Positions 23,801-36,921 of a stretch of 64,000 nucleotides of DNA are shown one piece after another. The stretch comes from Theristus sp. LFF4_11 (taxonomy: Eukaryota > Nematoda > Chromadorea > Monhysterida > Xyalidae), in assembly GCA_030248135.1 (NCBI GenBank), contig JASANC010000822.1, forward strand, positions 52,716 through 116,715, read 5' to 3'. Every line of letters starts with the position of its first letter. Positions within the stretch are counted from its first letter, which is position 1. Made by a program: the position numbers and the translations under genes. The notes under the pieces were generated by a model. The model was given only the letters and a program-made list of their open reading frames with translations, made no database searches and was not told the DNA's origin.

Positions 23801-26800
23801 CTGTTTCGTTTGAGCACGTTAACGCCCGAGCGCCATTTGTAGGGCGAGCGCTTGCGAAAGATGTGACCGACGTGCGAGCACGGCACGATCTCGAGGCGCC
23901 CGCCGCACATCCACGTCTGTCGTTGGGGGAAGGGGCATTAAAAACATTGCAACAGGAAAAACTGAGATTCGAAAACAATATTCATGAAAGTTTTTTTTGA
24001 GATTAAAAACAAAAAGAGAACATCTATCCATCTTTCGGGTACACGACAGGATTTAGAAACAGAAACAAAAATGACGAACCTTGAACGACAGCTCGAGATT
24101 TTCACCGCCCCAAATGTCGAAACCCGGATCATAGGTGCCAAGGCGTTCGAAAAACTCCCTGTCGATCGCGAACAGTCCACCGGCCATGGTCGGTGACCTA
24201 AATTCGAAATCTTCGAAAGCATTTTTGCAAACGGTAGCATGTCAAAAGCATTCGAAAATACCGACAGCATGGTCCACTTTAATTATCAGATTTATTCCAC
24301 CAATCAGCGATCCGAGCTCAACAGTCCTGTGAAACAGTGGCAAACAGCCACAAAAGTCCATCAATTGCCGGCGTCCCAAAACAAGCCGCACGCACGCGAC
24401 AGGATCGATGGCACGTTTTCTGTTCTTGCGATCGCGCTCCGGTATGCCGTGCCAGTTGAACTGCAGCGACCAGTCGAAGCCGCCGACATTCGTGAAGTAC
24501 GCCTTCGAATAGTGATACTCGAACGTGTTGTCGTCGATGACGTCGATCACGGGGCAGACAACAGTGCGTGGGTCCTTGTGTATCCTGGCGAGCAGCGGCT
24601 CCACCCAGCCCTCCATGCATTCGCAGTGCGAGTCCAAGTACGTGAGCACTTTCGCTTTGGCGACCGCGGCGCCGCGAAGACGCGCCCTGATCAGGCCCTC
24701 GCGTTTCTCCATGCGCAGGATCTTGACCTTCGGGAACTGCGCCATGTAGTCGTCGAGCGGCTGTTTCGTGTGCGCTGAAAGCAACGTGGCGCAATGTTTG
24801 CGAAATTGGGAATGTTATTCGTGAACATTAGTCAAGTCTATTAACAACAAACTGGTTGATTGCATTTGTACAACGGTAGCTGGTGAACCAATCAACGTGC
24901 ACCACGCCACAGGCAGCCAATGAGCTACGATTGGAGTACAGGGTGTGGTGTGTTCGATGATAGAAAAACCAGTTTTGAGTAAATTCGGTCAACTCAAACA
25001 AACGTGAGCATCCCATTTTTCTGTCCACCTCCAGTTTTTTCCATTATTCCATCCACAGCATAATTGACACAGCAAATTCAGTCATAAAATTACAATCCCC
25101 ATTGCCAGCTTCTCAGTCTCTCAGACATTCCCACTCTTAAAATTTTCAGTCCATTTCCATCCGTGTGCGAAACGCGAAAGGCATATTCAACCAGTATTTC
25201 AGAGAGGCTCACTGTATTCCCGCATGTGACACACACAACAAGTGCAACAGTGGCATCAGAAATCCGCCGCAATAAGCAATCAGCGTTTGCTTGTTCACTG
25301 TCACACACCGCAATATTTCAGCGCCCTAAATCGGCTTACCGCTTTTGCCGCTGCGTCTCTATCGTGTTCAGTCTCTTTCCGTGTCTTTTATAGCCAGCTA
25401 GTGTGCTTCATAAACACATCCCGGAAATAAGCAAGCAACACGCTATTGCCGTTCCAAAACCGCACCCGGCTGTCATCATAAATAACGCTGAAGCGCCCGA
25501 CCCCCGGAATGCACGCAAAAGATGCCAAGATGGAAAAATATGATGAATCCGCTGAATTATGAACAGAACCAAAACCGCACTCGATTCATGATGCAAATCT
25601 GAGAAACCAGAAAAAAGAACAAAAAATCTGATATTGGAAACGCAGATATCCCCTCTCTCCTTCCCCTGTTCCCTAAACTATGCTATCGCTTTTCTTTCTG
25701 CGCTGCTCATTCTTTCGGCTATCAGCCAAGTATGTAACATCGTATGTCCGTGTCAGCATACACGCTTAGTCTGGTCTGGCCCCGCCGTTTCCTTTTTCGT
25801 TTCTCCATTCCCATGACATTACCGCTCAAATATGCACAGAGCAGACAGCGGAAACAACCAGCACAATGGCTGCACATCAGTTATACACACACAGTCACAA
25901 TTCAGACCGAAGGCGGCATGCTCAAGCCAATCCAGCCAAACTATTGACTCATAACTGCATGGTTCTCAACTTTTTTTTGGAACATTGCAATCTGAATCTG
26001 AATCTGAACGCGAAACTGCAACCAACCAATTGGAATTGATATTCAATTATTCATGTTTTATCGTTTTCATTTGAGCTCAGCACAAGACAAAAAAGTGTGG
26101 ATGTTGTTTTTGAAACAGCATTTCATCAAGGGCTAATAAGCTGCGGTTGCTGCATCCATCTCAATTCATTACATACGAAATGCAGTGCCATAAAACGTCA
26201 GCGACATCTGGTCTCAAGAGACAAAATGGCATGTCAATTCGCAACAAAGCAAAACGCTGGCAGCGCAAATGAACAAAAAAAGCTGAAAACCAATGCAAAG
26301 AAACAGACCAATACGCGGAAAAAACGATGGATGGTGTTCCTACTTGTTGACAGCAAGCTGAAACGAGAGGAGACCACCAAGCAACTACACAGCGACATGT
26401 TCAAAAGGCCCGGTTCACACCAGAGAATGCGCCAAAACTGACCGAATCGAAACGCCAACAAAGAAACGCTGAATCCAGCCGTCTAATCTGCTCAAACAGT
26501 CGTAACAAAGAGCAAAACGCGTACGCCGATCGCTGAAGTCGTCGACGAGAATGACTTCGTTGAGCAAATGTTCGGGCGTGCGTTCGATGATCGAGTGCAC
26601 CGTGCGCAGCAGCACCGACCACGCCTCGTTGTGGAAGCACACGATCACGGACGTGTCCGGCAGATCCGCCACCGGGTACGGCTCCTCGGTGCACCTGCAA
26701 CAGCGAACTGGTGGTGTTGCTGTTGGGGCTAGTTATTCACGAAGCATTCGGTTGTTCTCGTGTGTGAGTGAGTGCAGGCGATCTCCAGGTGGTCATCTGG

Positions 26801-29800
26801 CGGAACCTGGTGCGCTTGCTTCTAGGAATGGAAAAAACCGGTTTTTTTTTTATTTTTTTGTGAAAAGAAACAGGTTTTTTCCGAGCCATCCCAACTTGCT
26901 TCAATGCAATGCGAGTGCAAGTGGACACGTGACGGGGATTAGCCGTTGCCACGTGCACCACACAAAAAAACTCACTCCTTGTCAATGGTGTCTGGCAGCG
27001 TCCTGTGCACGGACATCATGTCTGAAGCGTACTGGTTGAACGCATTGTCCTGGAAGCCCTGGTCGTAGATTTTTCGTTGTTCTGGCGAAAGTTTCTGAAA
27101 ACAAAAAAAATCATTTGCAAATTTATTTTCATCCGTTAACCGAAATATGGCCCCTGACACAGTCAGCATTGTCCAGTTCAACCAATTTTCGCAACACAAC
27201 TAAACAATGACATCATTCCCCCATTCCCCAACAAACTGCACACCCATCGTAATTTCACACAACTGAAACACTTTCATAAAGTGCGAAATCAACAACTGCC
27301 ACGCATCTTTTGCTCTCGAAAAACAACACTGACACACAACGTGAACTGCAACAATGCGTTCACTTTTCTCGGCATGCTTGTGCGAGTGCACATGCAGTAA
27401 TTTGCGCATTACTAACTTTCAAAAATAATGACAAAAATATTATTTTTACACCACTGACTGCAGGCAGTTGCAGCACAACACAGCACACATCACCGACTGC
27501 ATTTGCTTGCACGCCACCGCGTTTTCAAGTCGATAATTTCATTTTATTGGCCAGAGAATCACAACTAAACTATAAAGCTCGTGAAAAAGTCTGCTGCAAA
27601 TTGCACGCAAAACGTCAAACGTTTTATGTTGCTGAGAACACCAACAAAACTGTCAACGCTTTTTCAAACGTTTGATGAACTGAAAAAATTCAAAAAGCAC
27701 GGTCAGACCGGCGAGCTACATATTTCCGAATGAAGCGGCAAAGCAAACAAAGTCAAAAACGCATGTCAACAAACGGTCCCTTTTCCCATGAAAAAGTAAT
27801 TTCCCCCCAAAAATACCACAAATGTGCCAGTGTCACAGTTTGAGAACACATGGTCACTGCGAAGTCTCCCCTTCTCTTCATCTCTGTTATTACGTAAATG
27901 CAAGCATATTTGCCGCCGTTTAACTGCAATGACAAGCGACAAGTCTGTTGGGGCGGTTTTCAAAACGTGTGTCGGTCACGCCTAAGTGCCCCCCTCCCTC
28001 TCCTGCGCAACGTTGGCAAAATTCGTTGTAAATGTTTGAAAAGCTGCGAAACGACAGCTCTAAGGTAGGCCTGCGCACATGTCTATGTCACCACCGTCGC
28101 TGTTAGCTTTCGGCTTCATGCACTAATGGAAAATGAGCGAAATGAAAGGAAACAGACACAGTGTTTTGGTGTGTCGATGGCTGTGCCATGTCATGTTAGT
28201 GGCAAAAGAAAAAAAGAAATGCAGCGGTTTTTTTCGTGCGTTTTTTGCTTGAAACTAAAATATAGGAAAGGTGTTTAGATTGTTCCGATGAAATACCGCT
28301 GAAAATCGGAAACCGATTTCTCCCCCTCACCCCGTTTGCATTTTGCTCCTCGAGTTGAGTAACGCGACATTTTGGCAAGAAAATCAACAACAACGACAAC
28401 TTTAGTACAGCCCATTCGTTACGCTCATTTACACACATACGCCCACCTTTGGAGACACCACATTTAGTCAGAAAAACTTTGGAAGTGATTGGGTTAGGTA
28501 GGTTGACACACAGACGCAGACAAATGCAATGTAGGACAACACAAAGTAAACTGAACATGCCAGACACCACATGGCATACTGCTGCAGCTTTCAATGTTTC
28601 TTTGTTGTGGTGAAAAATAAACAAAAATAAACGAGCGCACTGTGTATTGGACACTTGTCCAAGTCAACTCAGGAAATACTCATTTGATAACCTGAATGAT
28701 AAATGCAAATAATAAAGCGAATAAAAAAAGATTATTAGGCATGTTGCACTCGGTATTTTTGAAAAAAAACAAATCGATTATTGCATTATCGCCACGGGAA
28801 AATTATTCCAATAATTTACGAGTTAAGTTCATTGGGTGTTGTGTAATAATATAATCTGTTTCTCAAAATTGGTTGCACTGAAAAACAAATTTCCTCCCCA
28901 AAACGCCCCACTTCAGTCCAGACGGTGTGACTTGCAAATCATCTGTGAAGTAATTTTCAGCGAGCAAACTTTTGATTTGATCCAATCAAATTGAAGATAC
29001 CAGCCACAATGCACCACAGATCTTGAAAAGTTGCAAACACCCGATTAAACAAACAAGCGAATTATTTGAGTAGTTCAAACCCGTACTCGACCAAACGCAC
29101 GCACTTTCATCTCATAGCAGTTGTTGACTTCATGGGAGGGGTAAACTGTTTTTCTGCGCACATCATACCGTCTCAGCACTTGTCAAGTGTCTCAAAAGCG
29201 TTATTAGCAAGTCCCGGTGCGCAGAAGAAATTATTTTTTTCACTGATATTTCGAATGTGTACATAACAAACGCGAACACGTAACGCAGCAACAACCAACC
29301 ACAGAGAAACACTGCAGAATATATTCAAAAGATCGCTCGCAAAAGTTGTGCGCGCGTAGACGGCACAAGCAATAATAATTTTGATGCCAATGCGCAAGTG
29401 CAGCGCAATCCAATTCATTAGTAGTACACGACTACACGGTGGATTTTTGTATCGCCCGTCCAGACATGCCGAATGAATAATCCATCGTAAATCCAAACGA
29501 AACACGTGCACATAAACGCAAGAAAACAAGATGATGGTCGATTGTTCACAAGATTTTGACTGATATTAGTCAACATATTCGTGTCAGTGTTGTCGTGTCA
29601 GTGTTGTGCAACTGAGAACACATGAAACCAGACGTCACTGAGGCCCATTTAAAGAAAACTCCCCTTCTCTCCGAGTCTTTGTTTTATTTATTGTGTGCGA
29701 AATCACCTGAAATTGGCTTGCAGATTCAAATTTAAAAAAAAAACACACACACCAAGCATCATTAAAATCTACAAATCGTTGTCATCAGCACGAACTCTCA

Positions 29801-32395
29801 CCACAGCCGTTGAGTGCAAAAAAGTCAAATGACATTATGCGAAGGTCGCTGACAGAAAATTAAAAAAAACTACAAAATCGTCCCTTCGTGCTCACGCCAA
29901 TCGATATCGGCTATGTTTTTATTTCAACAAGAAGAATCCGCGCGCGCACACACAAAACGAAAAACAGCCGAAAATTGTCCTTCATCGTAGCAGTTTTGCT
30001 TGTTTGCCGTCAATTAAACGAGCGTCTTTCTGTCACACACATTCACTCTGTCGTGCGCCTCGGCTGTCACAAATACACAGAAAAAAGACATATCAGTGTT
30101 GAAAACGAAAAATGTATTTTTGATTTTGCTGTTTCGTATTTGCTAACGAGATGCTGGTGGTACAAGTCGACGACTACAATGATGAAAAAAGAAATGTTTG
30201 CGAAAATACGGACAAACTACAAACCGATCAGAACACAGCGATTTGCATCGGGAGTTTATTGGTCGTGAATTATTTATTCGCTTTTTTTGCTTTCACGTTT
30301 TGTTGTCCATATGTTCTCGCGTATGCCATCATTTCAAATTCATATTCAACTGCTTCGATCAAACCAACCAAGCACTCACAACTCTCTTTGCCCAGTTTTC
30401 GTCTCCAATCTCCCATACCAGAATTCACACTCGATCAGAGAAAAACGGTCGATTGGTTTTGAAATAGTCGCATAAATTATGACCGCAGACAATTTCACGC
30501 AGAATCACACGTAAACATCGCCACCTATTTTGCAGACAACACAGAACCATCCACAAAATGGCCGAGTTTCAGCACACTGAAGGATATCATGTTCATATGT
30601 CGCAGTGTTGTAACTCAGCATCTCAAATTAGGCAGAGCAGAACGCGCACGACACAATGAGGTGAAATGTGATCAATCGGAATGCAATTTTGCAAACTCAT
30701 TTTTGAAGGAAATCCGCTGGCATCCTTTTGTGGCCTTTGTGTGTTACTGATAACAACGAACGCCCCACACGAGTACGAAATACAACCAATCAAAACACGT
30801 GTCTGAACTTTCTTTCGTCGCCGGACCAACTGATTTCGTGAACGCGTTCGTAAAAATAGATGCCTACAGCAGACAATATTTCACAGTCCCTTGCCGCAAA
30901 AGAGTTGATAAGCACTCAAAATTGGTTGTAAATCAGTATTGGTCTCAAAGAATTTCCAATCAGACCGCCAGCTAACGTGTCGGTAAACAGAAGCAGCGCA
31001 GCGAGAGTCTGTCAACAAACAAGTGTAAATCGTTGTCGTTTCCAACAATCACGCTACGCTTAAGAATAAAATCAAGCACAGCCGCATCCAATCAATCTCA
31101 TAAAACAATTTCCACGACTGCCATTAAATTATGGTAAACGCTCTGCAGTGCGGCGTCGACAGCTGCAGTTTTTACAGCCGTAACACTTGCGGCGCTAAAA
31201 CACAACGCTAGAAATCTAGTTCGCTCATTGCGTCATTTATTATTGAAGCGCACGACACATGAAACTAATATAAAATATTCGCAAACATTTCCCGAATAAA
31301 CCGCCAATGTTTGCCTGAAAGTCGACAAGCTGTTGAAACAGTGAAAACGGCGCGGCATGTATGCTAACGCAAAGCTATGTGCTATGGCTGTGGCAACTAG
31401 CAATCACGTGTCAGTGTGTTCCGTTCCCCTGTATTTCTCATTTTCAGCAGACATAATCAGCCAGCAACACCTCCACGTACATCGAGCAAACGCTGAACAA
31501 ACACCTGAATAAACAGAAACACAATCTCACGCACACAATGTCGGTCAAAAACGTAAAAAAGCCAACAAGAGCTGACGTGTTCCATGCACAAGCACACTTC
31601 ATCTTGTTTTGATCTCATGTAGAGAACGCCCACTTAAAAAAAAGTTCTATCCAGCGGTACATGCAGACCGCAACATGAAAGATACGATTGGAACATGCAC
31701 ACCTTCAAATTTTAAATGCGTATGAAAACGAAATTTTAACCGTTGTATCGTACAACTGCAAGCACCATTTCTATTCAAAAACCTATCAACGTAAACACTA
31801 AACGTGGCAAATCGGTCGCAAATGGCAAATGCTTGGTCAAAAAACAAAAAAAAAACATCGAAATCGATGAATTGATAATTCCACAGCCCAAATCGAAATT
31901 TTACGAAACATGAAAAACACGCCAAACCGCCGTTACCTTTTTATCAATAATGACCGGTTTGCCTTTCTCGCCGGGCATCGACGCGTCGTGTTTGTAAATC
32001 GGGTTGTCCGGGTCGACGACAAACGCTTTCGGCTGCGGAATGTTCGGGCGTTCCGAGTCGCGTTGGTCGTCGTTGTCTTTGGAGTCGGCTGCGTGTTCCG
32101 AGTTCGCCGGGCTGTTGTTGTACTCGTCCACTCTGCCGCCGCCCATGCTCTCCGGCAAATACTGACCGCCGATCGGCGGGCCGAAACCCTGGATCTCGTT
32201 CTGACGGCGTCGCGGTCTCAGTTCGCCGGAATTGCGATCGTTCTCCGACTTCGACGGTTTGCCGTCGTCGACGGCGGCAGCGTCGTTGTGAGTCTGAGTG
32301 TTGCTGGTGGCTGAGAAAAGCAGCAACGCACCAAGCCAAGCCGCCGGAATGAGCACGAGCAGGCGGAGCACCAGCGAACGACGACGCGAAAACAT
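17636..32395 (-). CDS. Polypeptide N-acetylgalactosaminyltransferase (GLY-5-like)
   Basis: Twelve coding exons in the main form: 31937-32395, 26976-27094, 26525-26694, 24396-24774, 24080-24197, 23785-23916, 23535-23588, 23346-23474, one of 22604-22714 / 21603-21713 / 20866-20982, then 20138-20229, 19970-20006, and 19462-19623 (or alternatively 17636-17845). The main form is 1,962 nt, 653 aa. It initiates mucin-type O-glycosylation by moving GalNAc from UDP-GalNAc to Ser/Thr in the Golgi lumen. A signal anchor lies at residues about 8-28, followed by a polar stem to about 150. The GT-A domain has [16 protein letters not shown], the metal-binding D297-S298-H299, WGGEN at 405-409 and VGHIFR with His433. 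A C-terminal ricin-type lectin domain starts near 520. The N-terminal region and the multiple lectin isoforms recall C. elegans gly-5, from memory only. The exon chain is complete and in frame. Confidence 0.95.
19462..19623 (-). CDS. Last exon of the GalNAc-transferase (lectin gamma repeat, form a)
   Basis: Encodes 53 residues ending YNMLR plus a TGA stop. It includes [10 protein letters not shown] and the YQQW motif that closes the third lectin repeat. The acceptor TTCTAG is good and the phase is 0. This is taken as the default terminus. Confidence 0.85.
   Translation of the reverse strand: MSQVKHKITGKCLEMTRDGARLEMQACEPANAYQQWVFKQYDEQKARQYNMLR
20866..20982 (-). CDS. GalNAc-transferase alternative exon 9c (lectin alpha repeat)
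   Basis: 117 nt, 39 codons, phase 0 at both ends, AG acceptor and GTAAGC donor. It starts MRNRGGG and contains CLDWG and CHEQGGNQ. It aligns with exons 9a and 9b but has two extra residues and WCHEQ in place of PCH(G/N)Q. Net charge is about +4 (7 basic, 3 acidic). Confidence 0.85.
21603..21713 (-). CDS. GalNAc-transferase alternative exon 9b (lectin alpha repeat)
   Basis: 111 nt, 37 codons, phase 0 at both ends. It contains [19 protein letters not shown] and PCHNQGGNQ. Its 5' splice site reads CAG/GCAAGC, a GC rather than GT donor. Net charge is about 0 (4 basic, 4 acidic), unlike 9a and 9c. The surrounding sequence contains no other reading of this segment with a GT donor in phase. Confidence 0.85.
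22604..22714 (-). CDS. GalNAc-transferase alternative exon 9a (lectin alpha repeat)
   Basis: 111 nt, 37 codons, phase 0 at both ends, CTACAG acceptor and GTAGCA donor. It contains [17 protein letters not shown] and PCHGQGGNQ, and is the copy closest to the upstream constant exon (23346-23474). Net charge is about +4 (5 basic, 1 acidic). Confidence 0.87.
27095..31936 (-). other. Long first intron of the GalNAc-transferase gene
   Basis: A 4.8-kb intron between the signal-anchor/stem exon and the first catalytic exon. Open frames are short and show no splice-linked coding pattern. I see no nested gene and no clear transposon boundary. Intron 1 of this size is a usual place for regulatory elements, but none can be named. 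Confidence 0.5.
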
Positions 32396-33274
32396 TTTGA
32401 GTGGAGATTATTGCTGAATGGGCAAAATCGGGCTGAGGCTAAGCTAAAGAAATGTTTCGGTTGGTGTCGAACGACGATTTCGGCTGTCGACGTTGTGTCA
32501 GAGCGGATTATTGCCGACTTGTTATCAAGTTGTTGGTTCGATGCCCGTAAATGACCTGCTCACATGAGTGTGTGAGCAGCAGCAGTACTGTTTGCTGATG
32601 GCACAATGAAAGGGAACGTGAAAAACACCGAATGAAGTTGACTGCTAGAAACCAACACCTTCACTGTCTAGATTGTGTGTCGTTGTTAATTAATGCAATT
32701 AAAGAACCAGATGAGAATATTTTCCGATGGCTGGTTCGTCCCGTTGTCGCCGCTCGCTTTTATGACCAATTATGAACGAATTTAGTGTCTCCGAATCGCC
32801 ATGGCAATCAAGTGAGATGGATCAGGATTCAGGAATGATCCCACACGCCCACCGCGAGCCGCGGTCGTTCCCCACTCGCGAGGAATTCTGTTCTGTTGCT
32901 GATTGTACAATTCGTTGATGAGAAATCGACACCAATAATGTATTAGAATTGCAACACAATCTGATGCAAGGCAAATGAAGATGATTCGAAAAATGAGGGT
33001 CCTTCCGTTGATGTCACAAACGCCTACGCTTCAACCGAACACCTGGCGAACACCCGCTCATGACGATGCTGTGAAATGATGACGACGAATATGAGGCACT
33101 GTCGTTGTGGGTCGTCTGAAACTTGCATAGGCATGAAAATCAGTACCGAATTTACCGAAAACACGAATCTAAAACATCTTTCAACAAGGGGATGTAGTGT
33201 GGCGGCGGAACCATGGTCAAAAATGTTTTTAAAAAAACTAATAAGAAAACAAAAATGATTGTTTTAATTTGAAA
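32396..33274. other. Upstream region of the GalNAc-transferase gene
   Basis: Presumed promoter and 5' UTR of the gene that starts at 32,395. Only short ORFs, no recognisable core-promoter motif. Confidence 0.35.
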
Positions 33275-35958
33275 AATTTTCTTCCAATTTGCTCTGAAAA
33301 CCTCATTTTTGGCACAATTTTTCGAAAGTTCAACAAAAATTTTCTTTGACATCACCTTGTATAATCCGTCAGGCCCAGGCGTCAGCACAGCAGTCTATTG
33401 TGCGCCGTTTTACCGCTTGATTTTAAGCTTGAACAACTTTTGAACTGAAGTTATTGAGAGTCGCAAAGCTTGGCTTGATATTTCCGATGCAGCCATGCCA
33501 AGCCAAGCATAGTTGTTCCAGAGCCGACCGAGGCCGAGGGGTTGGGGGTTGGGGGGGGGCGATAGCGATATAGATAGCATAGCTGGAGTAGGGTTGTTAA
33601 AAAAAACAAAAATCGTCATTTTTGTTTTTTTTTAAGAAAATTTTTTTTTTAAATTTCAAAAATCAAAGTTGTGCTAAATCAATCAGGGAGTCCGAAGAAC
33701 CACATGTGATATGCAAGCGCCTCCCGAATGACTCCCGTATGGCGGAACTTTGCAGATTTTGTTTTGGTGACCTCAATTACCCCTTTTCCAAACCGTCACC
33801 ATGCCTCTTCTTGTGTTTTGACCTCCAAAACGTCACTAATTGTCCCCAGCTAAACTAATGCTAAAGTGAAGACAAACATACCGCCTTGAAATTCGATCAA
33901 TTCTTCTGATGGTGTCGCGACGACACGACACGAAGCAGCAAGCAACCAGACAACGTAGCGCTTGCAAACGGAGCATCGAGCACAATCGGACGCTCTGCGA
34001 GGCGAATCGTCACCTTATCTGCATCGGAAATGGTAGGCCAAGCTTTGGGACGCTCAAAAAACGCTTCATCGCAGATGTTGTCGTAGCCTAAAATCAGTCG
34101 GTAAAACGGTCCAAAATCGACTGCTAAAGGTTTTACGAGGTATAATCAAAAAAAATTTTTGTTGAACTTTCGAAAAATTGTGCCAAAATTGAGGTTTTCA
34201 GAGCATATTAGAGGAAAATTTTTCGAATTTTTTTTTTTAATCGGCATTTTTGATTTTTGTTTTTTTTAATCACTTTTTTTTTAAAAAAAATTTCATTTTT
34301 GTTTAACAACCCTAAGCTGGAGCAAATTTTCCAGATAGATAGATAGCTGGAAAATTTTGGGGGGGGCGCGGGGCGGGGGGGACGCATGTGATTTTGGGGG
34401 GGCGGTCAAAACTTTGAAATTTGATAGATAGATAGCTAAAACGCTAAAAAGCTATAAAAACAGCAAAATACTGCTATACACTAAAAATTTAAGTATAAAC
34501 GCGTATTTTACCTAAAATTAGCGAAATTTTCAAGAATTACGAGCAAAAATAGTCAACCAATTGCTTCGGACTCTGATCTTATTGATTTAATTTAGCTCAA
34601 CTTTGATTTTCAAAATCAAAAAAATCAAAAATCAAAAAACAAAACAACAGGCTAGGGGGCGGGGCGGGGCGGGGGCGGGGGTAGGGTTAGGGGCTTTGAA
34701 AAAAAAAATTTTTTTTTTATTTTTTTTTTCGTTTTTTTTTTTAAAAAAAAAATTTGGATTTTTTTTTTCAAACTTAAAAAAAAATTTGAAAATTTTTTCT
34801 TCTACTTTGCTCTGAAAATTCGATTTATGGCATAATTTTTTGAAAGTTCAAACCAAATTTTCTTCCCAACTTCTTTGTGTGCTTAGGTAAATGTCATTAT
34901 TTGGTCATTTTGACCGACGTACTCCATGTTTTTCGATTTGGATGACTTCTAGAGTCAATTTTTAGCGTTGAAATGACTTAACTGAATTGAAATATCGTTT
35001 CAGAAATCGTTTTCTTGCAACTTAGAACATGTTTTTCAGTCGGTAGGCCATGAGATGAACATGATATCTTGTTGATTGGCGTATGTTATAGGTCTACAAT
35101 GGAGTTGTGCGATATATTGTTAAACAATTTGAGCGGAGATGTTGGTTAATACCACATCACACGACCGTTTTTCAGATACCCGATAACATGGCCACATGTT
35201 AAAACTTGCGTGCTGAGCTAAACTAACGTGTTAAACTTGCGTCTGTCAGTTGCCCGCAACGTGATCGCGAAATCATGGTACGTGTTTTCGATACGATGAT
35301 TTGAAGAGTGGGCTCTCGCCATGTGGCAGATAGCATAGCTGGTTGAACCTGAAAGTGAGTGTCTTGGGGGGGGGGGCGACCGGGTCGACAGGGGTTGCCG
35401 ACTTAGCTACAGCAAACAGGAATTTTTGAACACAGTCAAATTTTGGTAATTTTCTAAAGAGGAACCACTAAGAACAGTTCAATATTCAAGTACACGTGAA
35501 AAATTGCCCTGTTTTACTGTTGAAAATGCAACTTTCCCTCTATGAAATGGACATAATTTCAATAAAACACGATTTTCGCTCTTATAGTTTCCCGGATCGT
35601 TCTGAAAATAGTCTAGATGAACTCAGCTCGACGAGACGCTTCGAACGAACCTAACTTGTAAAAAAAAAATTTTTTTTTTAAAAAAAAATTTTTTTTTTTA
35701 ATTTAAAAAAAAAAATCCGGATTTTTTTTTTCCCCTAACCCTAGGCGGGGGCGAGCAAAAATTTGAAATCAGGTAAGCGTAGGGCGTAATTTTTAATTTT
35801 AAAAATCAAAGTTGTGCAAATCAACTCAATCAAATCAAATTAATCAGGGAGTTCGATCGATCGAAGCATGTATATATTTTTTTGTATTTTATGCCTTTTC
35901 CGAAACCTCCGACGTCCCTTTTCCGATAGGTAGCTGGCTGAGAAAATTTTTAAGATGG
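33275..35958. repeat. AT/G-rich composite repeat region
   Basis: Blocks recur in both orientations. A TTGCTCTGAAAA...GGCACAATTTTTCGAAAG block is at about 33,285-33,340, inverted at 34,157-34,230, and direct again at 34,800-34,870. A TCAAAGTTGTGC...CAGGGAG block is at 33,660, inverted at 34,565, and direct at 35,805. Long A, T and G runs and GATA microsatellites (34,337; 34,423) lie between. A further inverted copy of the 34,320-34,420 part lies at about 55,675-55,845. No coding potential. Confidence 0.7.
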
Positions 35959-35966
35959 ATAATAAC

Positions 35967-36492
35967 CAGTAGCGAAAGTGGGACCTCGGGTGAGGGGGGG
36001 TGTTTGCCTTATTTTAGAGGGGGGTGTCAGGTGTCTTCTCGGTGAGGGGGGGGTGCACGGGCAGCAAATTTTCCTGGGGGGGTGCACTGGCAGAAAAATG
36101 TCGTGAGGGGGGGTGCACGGGTTCGCACGGGTAATACCAAATTTTTGCCTTTGAAAAACCCAGAAATTCTTGTAAAATACAGAATATTTTGTGCAAAGAA
36201 GCTGCGCTGCTTGTTTGGCCAGAAACAACAAAATCTATGCAGGGACAGACATAAAAGTCAAGAAAAATGCAAAAATTACGGTATTTTTGAGAAAAATTGA
36301 GATGAGATTGACCACCGTGAGGGGGGGGGTGCGATCCCGTGTTTTCTCGCGGAGGGGGGTGGGGGGACCCTAGTACCCGTGTCGAGGTAAAGAGTGGGGA
36401 GGGGGCACACGGGTTCTCCCGTGCACGGGCAGGATTTTCGGCTGAGGTGGGGTGGACCCCCCCCCACCCCTCTCCCCGCACTTTCGCTACTG
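35967..36492. mobile_element. hAT-like MITE with 8-bp target duplication
   Basis: 526 bp with terminal inverted repeats CAGTAGCGAAAGTG and its complement, flanked by a perfect 8-bp direct repeat ATAATAAC (35,959-35,966 and 36,493-36,500). The 8-bp duplication and CAG-start termini are the signature of the hAT superfamily. The inside is made of G-rich segments of the type GAGGGGGGGTGCACGGG, several inverted, with no transposase frame. Confidence 0.85.
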
Positions 36493-36921
36493 ATAATAAC
36501 TGAGCCAAAAAAAAACCTCTCCCCCACTCCCCAGCCCCCCCCCCAGAAAAACTAGGGTATGTATGATTGCAATGAATTAATTGGAGTCAGAACAAAACAA
36601 ATACGTTCGTGCGTTTTTATAAAGTTTATGGATTGAACATCAATCAGTGTGAGTGAAGTATGATCGAAAAATATTAGTTGCCGTGTGTATCATTTAGTAT
36701 ATTAATAACAACATTTCATTTTTAGTTATTGGACTTTTGTAGCAACAGGCGATTCGGCGGTGTCAGGATTCCTGTCGTTTTGCTTTGATTCAATTTGTTC
36801 GTCGTTTGGTGTTTCTTGCACATTCTGCAATTCAATTGCAGTTCAAATTTCAATTGTTACTTAAAACGCCAAAAATTTTAAATTAAGCTCATTTACAAAC
36901 AGCTCATCACATAACCGTTTA

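Noticed and set aside
24318..24794. 158-codon minus-strand frame overlapping the GalNAc-transferase exon
   Set aside because: Out-of-frame shadow of exon 24,396-24,774, which carries the conserved catalytic motifs in another frame.
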